Shown here: positions 6,842-7,355 of the stretch, piece after piece
Layout of the letters: every line of letters begins with the position of its first letter
Numbering within the stretch: the first letter of the stretch is position 1
Assembly (NCBI GenBank): GCA_964496245.1
Contig: CAZBZG010000239.1
Coordinates: forward strand, 1 to 7,355
Length of the DNA: 7,355 nucleotides
Direction of reading: 5' to 3'
Source: CAZBZG01 sp964496245
Lineage (GTDB): Bacteria; Planctomycetota; SZUA-567
The notes under the pieces: model-generated
Databases searched by the model: none
Told to the model about the DNA's origin: nothing
What the model saw: the letters and a program-made list of their open reading frames with translations, nothing else
Made by a program: the position numbers and the translations under genes

Positions 6842-7303
6842 GTGACCAGCCCCACCTCGGAAGAAGGCCCGATCACGGTCTTTGCCATCCTGGATTTCAT
6901 CTTTGCCGCCCTTTGCTTCATGTGGGTCGGCTTCATGAGCATGGGCGTGACCTACGGCGTGGTTGGCTCGAGCGATCAAGGCGAAGACCTAATGGCCAGC
7001 GTGCTTGGCTGTCTCTTGCTCGCCTCGCCCTGCCTCATCGGACTGCTCGTCTACAGTCTCGCGGGCCTGGGCCTCTTCAAGCGCCGGCCGTGGGGCTACT
7101 ACGCCCACATCGTGGGCGGGTTCTTGGCGATCTTCTCCTGCATCGGCATCGTCTACACCGTGTTCGTCCTGATCTACGCGTTCAAGCCCGAGTTCAAGGC
7201 CGCCTTCTTCGCAGCCGAACCGACCCGCGTATTCCAGTCGGATGCCGATGACAATGCCTACAACCGGGATGACGGCGCCTCACGACGCCATCCGGATTGG
7301 TGA
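6842..7303 (+). CDS. Small integral membrane protein, about three TM helices, 153 aa
   Basis: I do not recognise a named family. The chosen GTG start (6842) has GGAG 6 nt upstream and lies about 65 nt after the predicted transcription start. A start at the ATG at 6740 would overlap the promoter. Three hydrophobic stretches are visible: about residues 11-42 (ITVFAILDFIFAALCFMWVG), 51-79 (LGCLLLASPCLIGLLVYSLA) and 86-114 (YAHIVGGFLAIFSCIGIVYT). A basic loop, FKRRPWGYY, sits between the second and third. The segment GLGLFKRRPWGYYAHIVGGF and the ending VFVLIYAFKPEFKAAFF resemble the general style of small bacterial proteins with 'GIGLLKxRxWAR' and 'RPSVRAAF' segments. The hydrophilic C-terminus (about 120-153) is rich in Asp and Arg. 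A probable sulfatase gene begins 14 bp downstream, so the two likely form an operon. Confidence 0.75.
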   Translation: MTSPTSEEGPITVFAILDFIFAALCFMWVGFMSMGVTYGVVGSSDQGEDLMASVLGCLLLASPCLIGLLVYSLAGLGLFKRRPWGYYAHIVGGFLAIFSCIGIVYTVFVLIYAFKPEFKAAFFAAEPTRVFQSDADDNAYNRDDGASRRHPDW

Positions 7304-7317
7304 GGCGAGGAACCGCT

Positions 7318-7355
7318 ATGCCCACACGCCCGCATCTCGTCATTTTCAATCCCGA
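7318..7355 (+). CDS. Probable sulfatase, N-terminus only (truncated by window)
   Basis: Only 12 complete codons are present: MPTRPHLVIFNP, followed by the first two bases of what can be Asp or Glu. The pattern RPHLVIFNPD/E matches the first beta-strand of many sulfatases of the alkaline phosphatase superfamily (RPNIVxIxxDD, or the KPHLLIFNPDQ variant). In those enzymes the acidic residue after the strand binds calcium. The ATG is preceded by GAGG at 7307-7310, 7 nt upstream, and the preceding stop is 14 bp away. Sulfatases hydrolyse sulfate esters, often on algal or host polysaccharides, which would fit the DUF4838 remnant nearby. The catalytic C/S-x-P-x-R motif is outside the window, so the call rests on very little sequence. 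Confidence 0.5.
   Translation, partial: MPTRPHLVIFNP

Noticed and set aside
6416..6979. 187-codon minus-strand frame over the gene-less stretch and membrane gene start
   Set aside because: Ala/Gly/Arg-rich shadow with no motifs. Its first part is antisense to the well-supported membrane protein and promoter.

Overview
The window looks like high-GC bacterial chromosome. Two housekeeping genes, the 3' part of carB and a complete aspS, lie on the left. A repeat-rich accessory segment full of gene remnants fills the middle, and the start of an operon (small membrane protein, then a probable sulfatase) lies on the right. A DUF4838-type glycosidase-like fragment, a sulfatase start, paired REP hairpins and 9-nt periodic intergenic repeats together suggest a polysaccharide-degrading PVC-group or similar bacterium (Kiritimatiellota, Lentisphaerota, Planctomycetota or a neighbour). 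This taxonomic guess is inference from gene content and repeat style only.

Layout: carB C-terminal half (2-1438, +). Then a 399-bp intergenic spacer (1439-1837) holding a REP pair (BIME-like, 1475-1547), a perfect hairpin (1654-1671) and two triplets of a 9-nt repeat (1734-1800) just upstream of the aspS ribosome binding site. aspS follows at 1838-3712 (+). After it come a G-rich degenerate tandem repeat (3751-3819), a 236-bp element with 12-bp terminal inverted repeats (copy 1, 3817-4052) and a CTGCCACC-type tandem tail.

Next is a minus-strand block of about 1.1 kb. An intact-looking sigma70 promoter and ribosome binding site (5217-5274) drive the first 64 codons of a class I fructose-bisphosphate aldolase fused to unrelated sequence. 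This is followed by the C-terminal remnant of a PTS-EIIA-like domain and then by an intact unrecognised 159-aa gene (4144-4623). A second copy of the element (5657-5892) lies in direct orientation exactly 1840 bp from the first, 95% identical and without gaps over 240 bp, again between G-rich and C-rich tandem repeats. A left-truncated DUF4838 fragment (6011-6388) abuts its right tail.

About 350 bp without a supportable gene follows. A consensus-like promoter (6740-6768) then leads into a 153-aa membrane protein (GTG start, 6842-7303) and, 14 bp later, the first codons of a probable sulfatase running off the window.

The most interesting feature is the pair of TIR-bounded, gene-less repeat elements with expanding tandem tails of their own end sequence. 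They bracket a patch of unrelated truncated genes and look like a small non-autonomous mobile or rearrangement-prone element. The paired GGAG hairpins upstream of aspS are a second, separate repeat family.
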